The position numbers and the translations under genes were made by a program. Below, piece by piece: positions 7,744 through 17,026 of a DNA stretch of 64,000 nucleotides (its first letter is position 1; each line of letters opens with the position of its first letter). Where the stretch lies: the NCBI RefSeq assembly GCF_900240995.1, contig NZ_LT965953.1, positions 62,001 through 126,000 of the forward strand. Reading direction: 5' to 3'. This stretch comes from Bacillus sp. Marseille-P3661. GTDB lineage: Bacteria; Bacillota; Bacilli; Bacillales; Bacillaceae_J. The notes beneath the pieces are model-generated. The model worked only from the letters and a program-made list of their open reading frames with translations. It was not told the DNA's origin and made no database searches.

Positions 7744-10266
7744 GTGTCGATAAAGAAGAAAGTTTCGATCATTTTCACATCGTTAGTGTTATGTATATTA
7801 ATAGCTAATAGTACCTTACACTACATTCGAACGAAACAGAAAATGGTTGAATTTAATGAAAGAGAGATAGAATTAATCATCCAGGAAGTTTCATATCAGG
7901 TGGAAAACTCAAAAAATGGAGCCCTGTATGTAGAAGATATGATGGGAAAAGAATTAAGAACGGCGTCAATTGCCATTCGAAACTCTTTACCACCGCGCCA
8001 TGAAGATGTGACAAATGAGCAATTAAAACAATTAGCCGATGAGCTTATGATTTCTCATATTACATTATTGGCGCAAACGGAGGACGATATCGTCGGTGTT
8101 AAATCCTCTGATCCACACGAAATTGGATTATCAACGAAAGAATGGGGATTTTGGTATGATGCTTTTAAACAGCTGTTTGCTTTAAAGCCAATCGCTGTTG
8201 AGGAAGGTTTAATTTTACCAAACTATTGGTCTGGACCAACTGAAGTTGCAGCCAGTAATCCAGATCATACTGATAAATGGGGATATTATCATGATGGAAC
8301 GACGAACTATATTATCAATCCCTATCTTCGTGATAAACAAGTACTAGAGTATGAGGAACGTTTTGGACCTGGTAATGTTATGGAACGATTCCGCACTAAA
8401 TTAGAGGGAGTTCTTGAATTAACAGTTTTTAATCCAAAAAACTTTGGTCAAGAAACGTCCAAGATTACTAGTAATGGCAATAGTTTTATCCGGATTGCCG
8501 ATCAACCCATTTGGTATGGAACCTATGACTATCAAAATCAAGCTGAAGATACATGCTTAGTTCAATCAGCTGTAGAAACTGGTAAGACGCAGAGCTATAC
8601 GGAAGAAATTAACGGACAAATGGTTACAAAAACCTTTGTACCGATTAATACAGACGTTGAAAATCCCTATGTTATAGGTTTAACTTACGACTATAGTTTA
8701 ATCAAAAAACAGCTTGACCGTGAATTACTGCAACACATCCTTTTAGCTATTCTGTTTATAATTGTTGTATTACTAACAAGTTCTATTTTTTCCAGATCGA
8801 TTACAAGACCAATAGGTTATATTGTCGATAAGGTAAACGAAATTGCAAAAGGGAATTATGGACAGGATTTAGAAGTAAAAAGAAAAGATGAACTTGGCCA
8901 TTTAACACAGAATGTAAATGCCCTATCCAATTCATTGCAAAGCTATATTACTGATTTAAAAGAAAGTCAGGAACTTATCAAATTCCAGGCCTATCACGAT
9001 CCGCTAACAGGCTTACTAAATCGCAGGTATTTTCAAAAAGCGTTAGATCAAAGCATTGAAAGTGCTAAAAAAACAGGGAAAACTGTTGCACTGCTATTTA
9101 TTGACATTGACCGCTTTAAAGATGTGAATGATACATTAGGGCATGCCAAAGGAGATAAACTGCTGCAGCTTATTTCCGACCGAATCAACCACTGCATGTC
9201 TAGTGAAAATAGCATTCTTACTAGACAAGGCGGCGATGAATTTGTCATTTTAATGAGTGAATATGAGGAAAAAGAAATTAACGCTGCTGCAGAAAATCTT
9301 GTAAAAGCTATTAAACAACCGTTTCTATTAGATGGCAATGAAGTAAGTGTAAGTGCAAGTTGTGGGATCAGCTTGTATCCGCAACATACTACAAATGCAG
9401 ATACGCTTGTCATTTATGCTGATAGCGCGATGTATGCTGCTAAGAAACAAGATGGCAATAGAGTTGTGTTTTATAATGAACAAATTACAAAAGAAAGCAA
9501 TGAGAAGCTTCGGATTGAATCACGCTTGAAAAAAGCAATTCGTAATGAAAAGATTGAAGTTTATTACCAGCCTAAAATAGATGCTCGTCGCAATGCTGTA
9601 ACAGGGGTAGAGGCTTTATTGCGTTGGACAGATGAGGAACTCGGCTTTGTACCACCAGATGTCTTTATAGGTGTTGCAGAGGAAACAGGACATATTCATC
9701 AGTTATGGGAAATTGCAATGAAACAAGCGTGTACACAGGTTAGGAAATGGAATGAAAATCGAACGCAGCCATTAAGTCTTGCTGTTAATTTTTCAGCTAA
9801 ACAATTCCAAGATCCATCTTCATTAGTGAAACAGGTGAAAGAACTTCTGGAAGGATATGGATTAGAACCGAGCTATTTCGAAGTAGAAATAACCGAAAGC
9901 ACATTGCTTTTTAATTCAAAAGAAACGATAAAAGCTTTAAAAGATCTACAAGAATATGGAATTTCAATATCCATCGATGATTTTGGAACAGGTTATTCGT
10001 CATTAAGTTACTTGAAAAAGTTGCCAATCAATACTCTTAAAATTGATCGATCCTTTATTCAAGACATAAAAGATAATTATGATAACTCAGAAATTCCAGA
10101 GGCGGTTATCAATCTGGCTCGCAGCTTGCGCCTGCATGTTATTGCAGAAGGCGTAGAAGAAGAATATCAAAAAGAATTCCTATTAAAGAACAATTGCTAT
10201 CATATGCAAGGCTACCTATTCAGCAAACCAATTTGCAAACAAGAATTTGAAGAGCGGTTCCTATAA
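7744..10266 (+). CDS. Membrane c-di-GMP enzyme: extracellular sensor, HAMP, GGDEF, EAL
   Basis: This 840-residue protein starts at GTG 7744 behind AGGAGGAATC. Residues 7-27 and about 330-350 are membrane segments enclosing a ~300-residue extracellular sensor of CHASE4-like layout. HAMP follows at about 350-405. The GGDEF motif is intact at 496-500; I see no RxxD inhibitory site at the usual place before it. The EAL domain begins with EALLRW at 623 and keeps NFSAKQF, EITES, DDFGTG and AEGVEE, the metal and catalytic residues of an active phosphodiesterase. It may make or break c-di-GMP according to an outside signal. It stands as a single gene, followed by REP elements, and 400 bases later by another c-di-GMP protein. 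Confidence 0.95.
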   Translation: MSIKKKVSIIFTSLVLCILIANSTLHYIRTKQKMVEFNEREIELIIQEVSYQVENSKNGALYVEDMMGKELRTASIAIRNSLPPRHEDVTNEQLKQLADELMISHITLLAQTEDDIVGVKSSDPHEIGLSTKEWGFWYDAFKQLFALKPIAVEEGLILPNYWSGPTEVAASNPDHTDKWGYYHDGTTNYIINPYLRDKQVLEYEERFGPGNVMERFRTKLEGVLELTVFNPKNFGQETSKITSNGNSFIRIADQPIWYGTYDYQNQAEDTCLVQSAVETGKTQSYTEEINGQMVTKTFVPINTDVENPYVIGLTYDYSLIKKQLDRELLQHILLAILFIIVVLLTSSIFSRSITRPIGYIVDKVNEIAKGNYGQDLEVKRKDELGHLTQNVNALSNSLQSYITDLKESQELIKFQAYHDPLTGLLNRRYFQKALDQSIESAKKTGKTVALLFIDIDRFKDVNDTLGHAKGDKLLQLISDRINHCMSSENSILTRQGGDEFVILMSEYEEKEINAAAENLVKAIKQPFLLDGNEVSVSASCGISLYPQHTTNADTLVIYADSAMYAAKKQDGNRVVFYNEQITKESNEKLRIESRLKKAIRNEKIEVYYQPKIDARRNAVTGVEALLRWTDEELGFVPPDVFIGVAEETGHIHQLWEIAMKQACTQVRKWNENRTQPLSLAVNFSAKQFQDPSSLVKQVKELLEGYGLEPSYFEVEITESTLLFNSKETIKALKDLQEYGISISIDDFGTGYSSLSYLKKLPINTLKIDRSFIQDIKDNYDNSEIPEAVINLARSLRLHVIAEGVEEEYQKEFLLKNNCYHMQGYLFSKPICKQEFEERFL

Positions 10267-10309
10267 AGCGGGAATTTCGACAGGTTCTACAAGTTACAAA
10301 GCTACAAAT

Positions 10310-10428
10310 CCGACAAGTGCCTGTCACTTGTCGAATTTCGTGCATTTCGCGCATTTCATGCAAGGAGCCTTATGCAAGGTGCCAGGCACTTGTCGAAAGT
10401 GCCAGGCACTCCCCGAAGTTTGTCGATA
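10310..10428. repeat. REP cluster, CGACAAGTG family
   Basis: One complete unit (CGACAAGTGCCTGTCACTTG, then GTCGAATTTCG) is followed by degenerate GCATTTCGCGCATTTCATGC and two AAGTGCCAGGCACT palindromes ending in GTTTGTCGA. Confidence 0.85.
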
Positions 10429-10494
10429 GAAATATAGACTGCTATTAACTATTTCATTTGCGTAGTGAGAGAATAATAGAGATAATAAGATAAG

Positions 10495-10530
10495 GAGAGC
10501 TAATCAATTTGCTAAGATTGGCTCTCTTTT
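10495..10530 (+). terminator. Hairpin terminator
   Basis: GAGAGCTAATC pairs with GATTGGCTCTC, followed by TTTT. It lies 230 bases after the first GGDEF/EAL gene and before the next. Confidence 0.8.
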
Positions 10531-10661
10531 ATTAAATTCCAGATAAAATAACAAAAATTTAACATAGTAAAATTGGAAAATTCGACAGATATATACCGAA
10601 TTTTACTGAAATATACTAATTTTTAGTTTGACCAAAATAAAATGATGAACGGTGATTGAAA

Positions 10662-13600
10662 ATGAATGTGGAGAACACTTTAATAAACAACTCAATAAAT
10701 GTTCAAAAGGATGAATCGAATTCATTGATGAGTAATAGTGAGGATCAATTCCGTACGATGATTGACCTATCTCCGTCCTTAATTTTCGTTCATCAAGATG
10801 ATCGGATCGTGTTCGCTAATAAAAAAGCCATTAGCGGTTTATGTGGAGAACAAGGCAATCTAATTGGCATGAGTTTTAATGATTTTCTCTCCTCTGGATT
10901 TCAAGCAAGCTTTGTAGAAATAGAACTAAATGAACCAACTGAATATAAGCTAGTTTCGTTAGATGGAAAGGAAATCTATCTTGAAACTGTGGTTACTCAA
11001 GTTACTTTTAACAGTAAACCTGCATTTATGATAGTTGGACATGACATTACCAAGAATAAAAAAAGAGACCAAGAAGAAACAAGTAAACAATGTGAATTGG
11101 ACTTAAATAACAGCATAGAGAATGAACAGTTGGCCTTTCAAGACTATTTGACAGGTTTGCCTAATAGAAATAGGTTGATCTCTCATCTTGCATATGAACT
11201 TAACCATTCTGTACAAAAGGATCAAAGTTTCGCCTTATTATTCATTGATTTAGATCGCTTTAAAAATATTAATGATAGCTTAGGGCATGATGTAGGGGAC
11301 CAGCTTTTAAAAGAAGTAGCTGAACGGTTGAAGTCATGTATAAGCAGGAAGGATGTTATATTCCGACAGGGTGGCGATGAATTTATAGTTGTTTTGTCGA
11401 ATACCGATAGAAACCTAGCCACAAAGGTCGCTAAATATATCCTAAACACTCTATCGCACCCTTTTACTATCAATAGTTATGATATTTTTACTACTCCAAG
11501 CATCGGAATTAGCGTTTTCCCGGAGAATGGTGAGACAGTTGAGACCCTTATAAAACATGCGGATTATGCGATGTATCAAGCCAAGCAAGCAGGTAAAAAC
11601 AATTTTAAATTCTACTCCGACTATACATGCAGCGAAGATGAAGTTGGCCCTTTGTTAATGGAAATGGAACTGCACCGAGCGCTTGAGCGTCAACAGCTAA
11701 CTTTATATTATCAACCAAAAGTAAATTTAAAAACTGGTAAAATTGTAGGTGTTGAGGCTTTGTTACGCTGGATTCACCCTGAGCTTGGTTTCATTTATCC
11801 AGAAACCTTTATTCCGATTGCCGAAGAAACGGGCTTAATTATTCCAATTGGAGAATGGGTGTTAACTGCGGCCTGTCAACAAAATAAAATGTGGCAGCAA
11901 CAAGGTTTTTCTACAATCATATCGGTTAATTTATCTGCAAGGCAGTTCTCGCAAGTAGATATATTAACAACCATTAAAACAGTTCTAAGTGAAACAAATC
12001 TTGAACCGCATTACTTAGAACTAGAGATTACCGAGAGTATGGCAGCTGATAATGAATACGCAATTCATACTTTGCTTGAGCTTAAAAAGCTAGGCGTACG
12101 TATTAGTATTGATGATTTTGGTGCCGGCTTTAGTTCATTAAATCGATTAAAGAAGATTCCTTTAGATACTTTGAAAATTGACCAAACTTTTATCGATAAT
12201 ATTCGAAATAGTATTAATGATAGAACTATTATTAAAACGCTAATTTCCATGGCGCATAACTTAAACCTAAATGTGGTGGCAGAAGGAATTGAGACCAAGT
12301 CCCAACTCATGTTTTTGCAGAAAAATTATTGTGATACAGGACAGGGCTACTTGTTTAGTCGACCGGTAACAGCTGACCAACTGTTAGAAAATTACTCAGA
12401 TATTCAAAATTCAGTTAAATTATTTGGTCTCCCGCAAGAAAGAAACCAACTTAATTGGGCGAAGGAATTATTGCGTCGTGCAAAAAATGAATTAAATGAA
12501 ACGATTCGCTTGCAGCAGGGGATGATTTTTAAATATAAATTAATAAAAGGTCACTTTATTCATACCCTTTGCGATGGAGAACTAGTATATCGTATTAATC
12601 TGACGCCATCACAAATTGTTGGTAAAGAGCTACACGACTTCCTTAGTAAAGAAATTGCCGAAGAGAAGTTACAATATTACAAGCGGGCTTGGGATGGGGA
12701 AGAGAATATAACCTATGAAAACGAACATAATGGGATTTATTATCTCTGTGCCTTAAGCCCTGTCATACGTGGTGGAAAAGTTGTTGAGGTTATTGGGTCA
12801 GGTGTTGATATCACGGATCGTAAGCATATGGAAAAAGAATTGCAGAAGAGTCAGGAAAAATATCGGTTAATTGCTGAAAATATGACAGATTTAATCGGTA
12901 TATTTGATGTCAATAGTAGGTTTCTATATGCATCACCTTCACATCAAACAGTGTTAGGCTATACACCTGAAAGCTTTATTGGGACATCAATATTAGAGTG
13001 TATTCATGCAGATGATGTTAAACCATTTAAGACGTTTTTTGAGGAAATGCTTGAAACAAAGGCTGCTGCAAAGTTTGAAATTCGAACATTTCATAAGAAC
13101 GGTGCTTGCTTATTGCTCGAATGTTTCGGAAATCCGGTAATAGAAGATAACGGTGAAGTCGAGCGAGTTATTATGGTAGGACGAGATATTACTGAAAAAA
13201 GAAGAGCAGAAGAACAACTGATGAAGGCAGAAAAGTTGCAAGTAGTTGGAGAACTCGCTGCAGGTGTGGCACATGAAATTAGAAACCCACTGACTGCCAT
13301 TAAAGGATTTGTTCAACTTTTCCAAGTTGGTCAAATTAAAGATGATTACTTTAACGTTATTTTTTCAGAGTTTGAGCGAATTGAGGAAATTATAAACGAA
13401 TTTCTATCACTTGCTAAACCGAAAGAAATAAAACAAAGCTATACGAGCATTCCACAATTATATAAAGAGGTGGAAACCTTATTTGAATCTGAGGCAAACT
13501 TAAAGAATATCCAGTTTTCGAAAAAAATTACCGAAGATGTCCAGCCTATCATGTGTGATCGTAACCAAATCAAACAAGTGCTCATTAATGTCATTAAAAA

Positions 13601-13883
13601 TAGCATCGAGTCCATTGAATCAGGAGGGCTTATCAAGGCTAAAATTTGCGCAAAGGAAGAGTATCTTGTTATCAAAATATCAGACAACGGCGTTGGCATC
13701 AGTGAGGAACGCCTACAAAAACTAGGTGAGCCTTTTTATAGTAACAAAGAAAAAGGAACAGGCTTAGGTTTAATGATGTGCTATAAAATCATCGAAGAAC
13801 ACAATGGCACCATTTCCTTCAAAAGCCAAGTGAACAAAGGAACAACTGTCAAAATTAAGCTGCCACTGGGGCAGGAAGTATAG
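10662..13883 (+). CDS. PAS-GGDEF-EAL-PAS-PAS-histidine kinase fusion
   Basis: A 1073-residue soluble protein. ATG 10662 is preferred over TTG 10656 because GGTGA is correctly spaced only for the ATG. Order: PAS (about 30-130), GGDEF motif at 237-241, EAL domain from EALLRW at 365 with NLSARQF, EITES, DDFGAG and AEGIET all present, PAS (about 640-725), PAS (about 740-850), HisKA with His871 in AHEIRNPLTAIKGF, then a Bergerat ATPase with N box NVIKNSIES, DNGVGIS and GTGLGLMM. The kinase half looks like the sporulation kinases (KinA/KinE type) of Bacillus. No response regulator is adjacent, so phosphate could go to Spo0F or another orphan. Both c-di-GMP modules look catalytically competent. Confidence 0.94.
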   Translation: MNVENTLINNSINVQKDESNSLMSNSEDQFRTMIDLSPSLIFVHQDDRIVFANKKAISGLCGEQGNLIGMSFNDFLSSGFQASFVEIELNEPTEYKLVSLDGKEIYLETVVTQVTFNSKPAFMIVGHDITKNKKRDQEETSKQCELDLNNSIENEQLAFQDYLTGLPNRNRLISHLAYELNHSVQKDQSFALLFIDLDRFKNINDSLGHDVGDQLLKEVAERLKSCISRKDVIFRQGGDEFIVVLSNTDRNLATKVAKYILNTLSHPFTINSYDIFTTPSIGISVFPENGETVETLIKHADYAMYQAKQAGKNNFKFYSDYTCSEDEVGPLLMEMELHRALERQQLTLYYQPKVNLKTGKIVGVEALLRWIHPELGFIYPETFIPIAEETGLIIPIGEWVLTAACQQNKMWQQQGFSTIISVNLSARQFSQVDILTTIKTVLSETNLEPHYLELEITESMAADNEYAIHTLLELKKLGVRISIDDFGAGFSSLNRLKKIPLDTLKIDQTFIDNIRNSINDRTIIKTLISMAHNLNLNVVAEGIETKSQLMFLQKNYCDTGQGYLFSRPVTADQLLENYSDIQNSVKLFGLPQERNQLNWAKELLRRAKNELNETIRLQQGMIFKYKLIKGHFIHTLCDGELVYRINLTPSQIVGKELHDFLSKEIAEEKLQYYKRAWDGEENITYENEHNGIYYLCALSPVIRGGKVVEVIGSGVDITDRKHMEKELQKSQEKYRLIAENMTDLIGIFDVNSRFLYASPSHQTVLGYTPESFIGTSILECIHADDVKPFKTFFEEMLETKAAAKFEIRTFHKNGACLLLECFGNPVIEDNGEVERVIMVGRDITEKRRAEEQLMKAEKLQVVGELAAGVAHEIRNPLTAIKGFVQLFQVGQIKDDYFNVIFSEFERIEEIINEFLSLAKPKEIKQSYTSIPQLYKEVETLFESEANLKNIQFSKKITEDVQPIMCDRNQIKQVLINVIKNSIESIESGGLIKAKICAKEEYLVIKISDNGVGISEERLQKLGEPFYSNKEKGTGLGLMMCYKIIEEHNGTISFKSQVNKGTTVKIKLPLGQEV

Positions 13884-13904
13884 ATGAATGGTATAGACGT
13901 CTGG

Positions 13905-14092
13905 AGAGGTGTTAGGCCAGGTGCCAGGAAGGTTCCGAGCGCTAGCCATTTCTAAAGTGCCAAAAAGGTGCTAGGGTGCAAAGTGCCTGATCCACCAGGT
14001 GCCAGGCACTTCCTCACCAGAGTTCCATACACTTCCTCTTCAGGTGCCTGTTTCTTCTCTAGGTGCCTGTCACTTCCCGAAATTTGTCGAAT
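13905..14092. repeat. Degenerate REP cluster, CGACAAGTG family
   Basis: At least six partial units (GGTGCCAGGAAGG, GTGCCTGATCC, GGTGCCAGGCACTTCC, CACTTCCTC, GGTGCCTGTTTCTTC, GGTGCCTGTCACTTCC) end in GAAATTTGTCGA. They look like decayed copies. Confidence 0.75.
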
Positions 14093-14145
14093 GATATTTA
14101 AAAGTGGCCATTGTGGCAGAGAAATATATAAAATAAGTTGTTGGC

Positions 14146-14184
14146 AGAGCTGATCATTTTAATAAATGATTGGCTCTTTGTTTT
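14146..14184 (+). terminator. Hairpin terminator
   Basis: AGAGCTGATCATTT pairs with AAATGATTGGCTCT, followed by TTGTTTT. It is close in sequence to the hairpin at 10495, which also follows a c-di-GMP gene and a REP cluster. Confidence 0.75.
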
Positions 14185-14222
14185 AATGTCAGCGCGTTTG
14201 TAGAGTGTGGAAATTTAGTTAG

Positions 14223-14340
14223 CGTCCAATAATCTAGGAATTCGCTTAGAAATTGGATTATTGGATTACAAATACGATGAATTGGATTACAAGTACGACA
14301 AATTGGATAATAAATCATAAATTAGGATTATAACTACTAA
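14223..14340. repeat. Short repeats and dyad in an intergenic stretch
   Basis: TCCAATAATC pairs with GATTATTGGA (about 14223-14264), followed by two near-identical copies of GAATTGGATTACAAGTACGA-like sequence. I see no gene between 13884 and 14589. Confidence 0.5.
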
Positions 14341-14552
14341 AGTTGTTTTAGAAATCTAGGATTTTCGCTTAGCGCGGTCTAGAGGAATTTATTTATTTGG
14401 CATTAACAAACAATATTTTGCGTCCATTGAAGCTTTAAGCCAGAGGTATCAAGGTGGAAATACATATCTCAGCGCAGCGGCATGCTTAAAAACCTTAAAC
14501 TCAAACCAACATAACAACCCTCAACCCGAAATTGCACACTGCCTAACCTACA

Positions 14553-14580
14553 CAAAAAAGCCACCAATACTAGTACTGGC
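14553..14580 (-). terminator. Terminator of the LTA synthase gene
   Basis: On the minus strand, GCCAGTACTAGTATTGGTGGC folds on itself and is followed by TTTTTT. Confidence 0.8.
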
Positions 14581-14589
14581 AGCCTATCT

Positions 14590-16470
14590 TTATAATTCTC
14601 TTTGTGGCAAGCTCTTCATATATTGATCAGAAAGCTGCATCAGCTTTAGAACGCGATTATAATCCTCTTCATATCGGGAAAAATCTTCAATCGGGTCCCT
14701 CAAGTAAATGTCAAGGGCTTCGCCATCAGTAAACCCTTCTTCAGGACGAAACGCAATGTCCTTATTAAAGAACGCTCCGTTTGGCATGTAATATCTCATT
14801 CCAAAAAGGTTATCGTAATAATTGACTAGGTCCTGCCCAAATATAACTTGATTTTCTAATGAAAGGTCGAGTAGATTTGCGACTGTAGGCATCATATCAA
14901 TTTGGCCACCAATTGCAACGTTCTCCTCGCTAATGTTTTGCCCGCCAACAGTCACGATAAATGGAATATTAAATTGATCCAGCTGTGTATATTCATGCCC
15001 AATGGCCGCTTCTAATACTTCAAAATCAAGTTCACTTAAGCCGCTTGGCTGTAATCCGAAGTGATCTCCATAGAATACTAGTATGGTGTCCTCCCACATG
15101 CCTTCTTTCTTCAACGCGTTCACTAGCTGCTCCAATGCCTGGTCCGTATAGTTGATGGCTTTTAAATAAGAGCCAACTAAAGTGCCATCAAATTTTTCAG
15201 GAAGTTTAATAACATCATGGTTCCCCGGAATAATAAATGGGTGATGGCTAGAAAGTGTTACAAATTGTGCATAAAACTTTTGATTTTGCTCGTGCAGCTC
15301 CTTCAATTCTGGCAAAGCCATGTTATATACATATTCATCGGATGGTCCCATTCCGATTACATCTTCATGACCGAAATTACCGAAGAAATTGATATCGTAA
15401 AATTGATCAAATCCTAATGCCGGGTACATTTCATCCCGATTCCAAAACGTCACATCATTCGCATGGAAGGTTAACGATTTATAGCCTTGCTCCTTTAACA
15501 ATCTTGGAAAACTAGGAATCTCGCGGTCTCCAAATGTTTCAGACGTTGCGGTCCATGGAGCAGGATATAATGATGTATTAAATAGAAACTCCGCATCAGA
15601 TGTATTTCCTTGTCCAATTTGTTGATATACATTTGGGAAATAAAGACTTTCTTTTAATAATTCATTTAAAAATGGCGTGACTTCTTGGCCATCTATTTCA
15701 AGGTTCAATGTAAAATCTTGAAAGGCTTCGGCTTGAATCACAATAATATTTTTATCTTTTGCAATACCGTTCAACTTCAGATCCTCTTTCGGAAGGTGAA
15801 CTATTTCCTTTAGTTCATGAACTAGATCAGGCGTTATTTCTTGTTCCGCATCTGTTAGTGCAGTTGCACTTGCCGCAACCGTTTTGGCTGAAAGAATTTC
15901 ATATGTTAAAATACCTTGTTTTTCAGCAGCTAGCACTGTATCAGCAATCACAGTATCTTTTTGTGTAAAAATATTAAATGCTAGAAGAGCGATTCCGACT
16001 ATCATCACAGGTAAAATAAATTTTAGTGTTCGTTCACGATTCTCAATCAGTTGTGCTTTTTTTCGAACCAATGCAAGAACAGTAAGTAGGATTAAATCTG
16101 CAAAAAGAACAAGATAAATCGGATCGATCAATTGCAGCACACTGTCCTTAATGGTTCCAACCTGGTCGATCTGCGAAAACGCTTGAAAGGTTACAATATA
16201 ACCGTAATAATCATGGTAAATCAATATGGCTAGTAACAGTATTGAAAATACAAGATTTATGGTTACATACAATAGCTTTTTCAGTCTATACAAAGGGAAT
16301 AACTCAACTAGTCCAAAAATAAAAAATAAATAGCCTATTTCTACAAAAATCGTATAGAAAAATCCTGTTCCTTCGAACAACAATGTTCTCACGACAAAAA
16401 ACTTTAATAGTACAAGTGCTAGGAACACAAAAAACTGCGTATGAGTTTCTAAACCAAATTTTTTAAACAA
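14590..16470 (-). CDS. LtaS-family lipoteichoic acid synthase
   Basis: A 626-residue membrane enzyme: five hydrophobic segments in residues 1-165, then a large extracellular sulfatase-fold domain. Landmarks are VIQAEAFQDF (metal-binding Glu), GQGNTSDAEF with the Thr that carries the glycerophosphate intermediate, FHANDVTFWNRD, and YGDHFG with the metal Asp-His pair. LtaS-type enzymes polymerise glycerophosphate from phosphatidylglycerol on the outer face of the membrane. Length matches the family. It is transcribed alone, with a terminator right behind the stop. A TATAAT-like box is present about 80 bases upstream (near 16540 on the minus strand). Bacillales usually carry several paralogues (LtaS, YqgS, YfnI, YvgJ), and I cannot say which this is. 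Confidence 0.93.
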   Translation of the reverse strand: MFKKFGLETHTQFFVFLALVLLKFFVVRTLLFEGTGFFYTIFVEIGYLFFIFGLVELFPLYRLKKLLYVTINLVFSILLLAILIYHDYYGYIVTFQAFSQIDQVGTIKDSVLQLIDPIYLVLFADLILLTVLALVRKKAQLIENRERTLKFILPVMIVGIALLAFNIFTQKDTVIADTVLAAEKQGILTYEILSAKTVAASATALTDAEQEITPDLVHELKEIVHLPKEDLKLNGIAKDKNIIVIQAEAFQDFTLNLEIDGQEVTPFLNELLKESLYFPNVYQQIGQGNTSDAEFLFNTSLYPAPWTATSETFGDREIPSFPRLLKEQGYKSLTFHANDVTFWNRDEMYPALGFDQFYDINFFGNFGHEDVIGMGPSDEYVYNMALPELKELHEQNQKFYAQFVTLSSHHPFIIPGNHDVIKLPEKFDGTLVGSYLKAINYTDQALEQLVNALKKEGMWEDTILVFYGDHFGLQPSGLSELDFEVLEAAIGHEYTQLDQFNIPFIVTVGGQNISEENVAIGGQIDMMPTVANLLDLSLENQVIFGQDLVNYYDNLFGMRYYMPNGAFFNKDIAFRPEEGFTDGEALDIYLRDPIEDFSRYEEDYNRVLKLMQLSDQYMKSLPQREL

Positions 16471-16556
16471 TCTATATCACATCCGGTAAAAGATATTGTT
16501 CTACAAAAATATTAGACTATTAAAAATACTAACGTTATCATTATATCACCATTTAT

Positions 16557-16620
16557 GGTACCTGCCACTTGCTGAATTTTTTCCATTCAAGTGACAGGCA
16601 CTTCCCGGATTTTGTCGAAT
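16557..16620. repeat. REP pair in inverted orientation, CGACAAGTG family
   Basis: GGTACCTGCCACTTGCTGAA faces TTCAAGTGACAGGCACTTCC, ending TTTTGTCGA. Confidence 0.75.
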
Positions 16621-16747
16621 TATAGAATATAATCTATTTTTTTGAAAAAAACCTCTTAGTTCTGAAAGTGAATTTTTCTCGAAATTTTATCGCCATTATT
16701 CGTCAATATAAGACTATTTACATATATCAATCCAATGAATTTTCTCC

Positions 16748-16753
16748 TATACT
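16748..16753 (+). promoter_or_regulatory. Candidate -10 box for the riboswitch transcript
   Basis: TATACT lies about 45 bases upstream of the aptamer core. No convincing -35 box is present at 17 bases, so this is tentative. Confidence 0.35.
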
Positions 16754-16789
16754 ATGAGTAGATTTCCATAAAATAAATATCAGTCTTTC

Positions 16790-16875
16790 TGATCAACGGC
16801 AAAGCTATTGAAAGATAGTGACGCAAAGCTATAGGGACTAAGTCCTCCTGAGGATATGTTCGCCAGCTGCCAGTA
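16790..16875 (+). ncRNA. Class I cyclic-di-GMP riboswitch (GEMM-I)
   Basis: The aptamer reads GGCAAAGC, then a CTATT-GAAA-GATAG hairpin with the GAAA tetraloop, then GTGACGCAAAGCTA, then GGGACTAA, a third helix (AGTCC around TCCTGAGGA) and GCCAGCTGCC closing P1 against GGCA. The hallmarks GACGCAAAGC and the tetraloop are exact. A terminator follows 12 bases later, and the coding start is 150 bases downstream. The polarity (on or off with ligand) cannot be read reliably from the sequence. Confidence 0.93.
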
Positions 16876-16886
16876 AAGGTGAGTTC

Positions 16887-16914
16887 ACTCATCCTTTTTC
16901 TGGATGAGTTTTTT
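16887..16914 (+). terminator. Expression-platform terminator of the riboswitch
   Basis: ACTCATCC (16887-16894) pairs with GGATGAGT (16902-16909), followed by TTTTTT. Its place between aptamer and gene points to transcriptional control. Confidence 0.88.
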
Positions 16915-17026
16915 GCGTTGTAGTAACTGAAAATTGCATTCAATAAGGGTGTAAATTCAAAATCTTTTGCGGTTATGTGTTTAAATTTTTTATATATAAT
17001 ACCTAATAATTAAGGAGGCTATAAAT

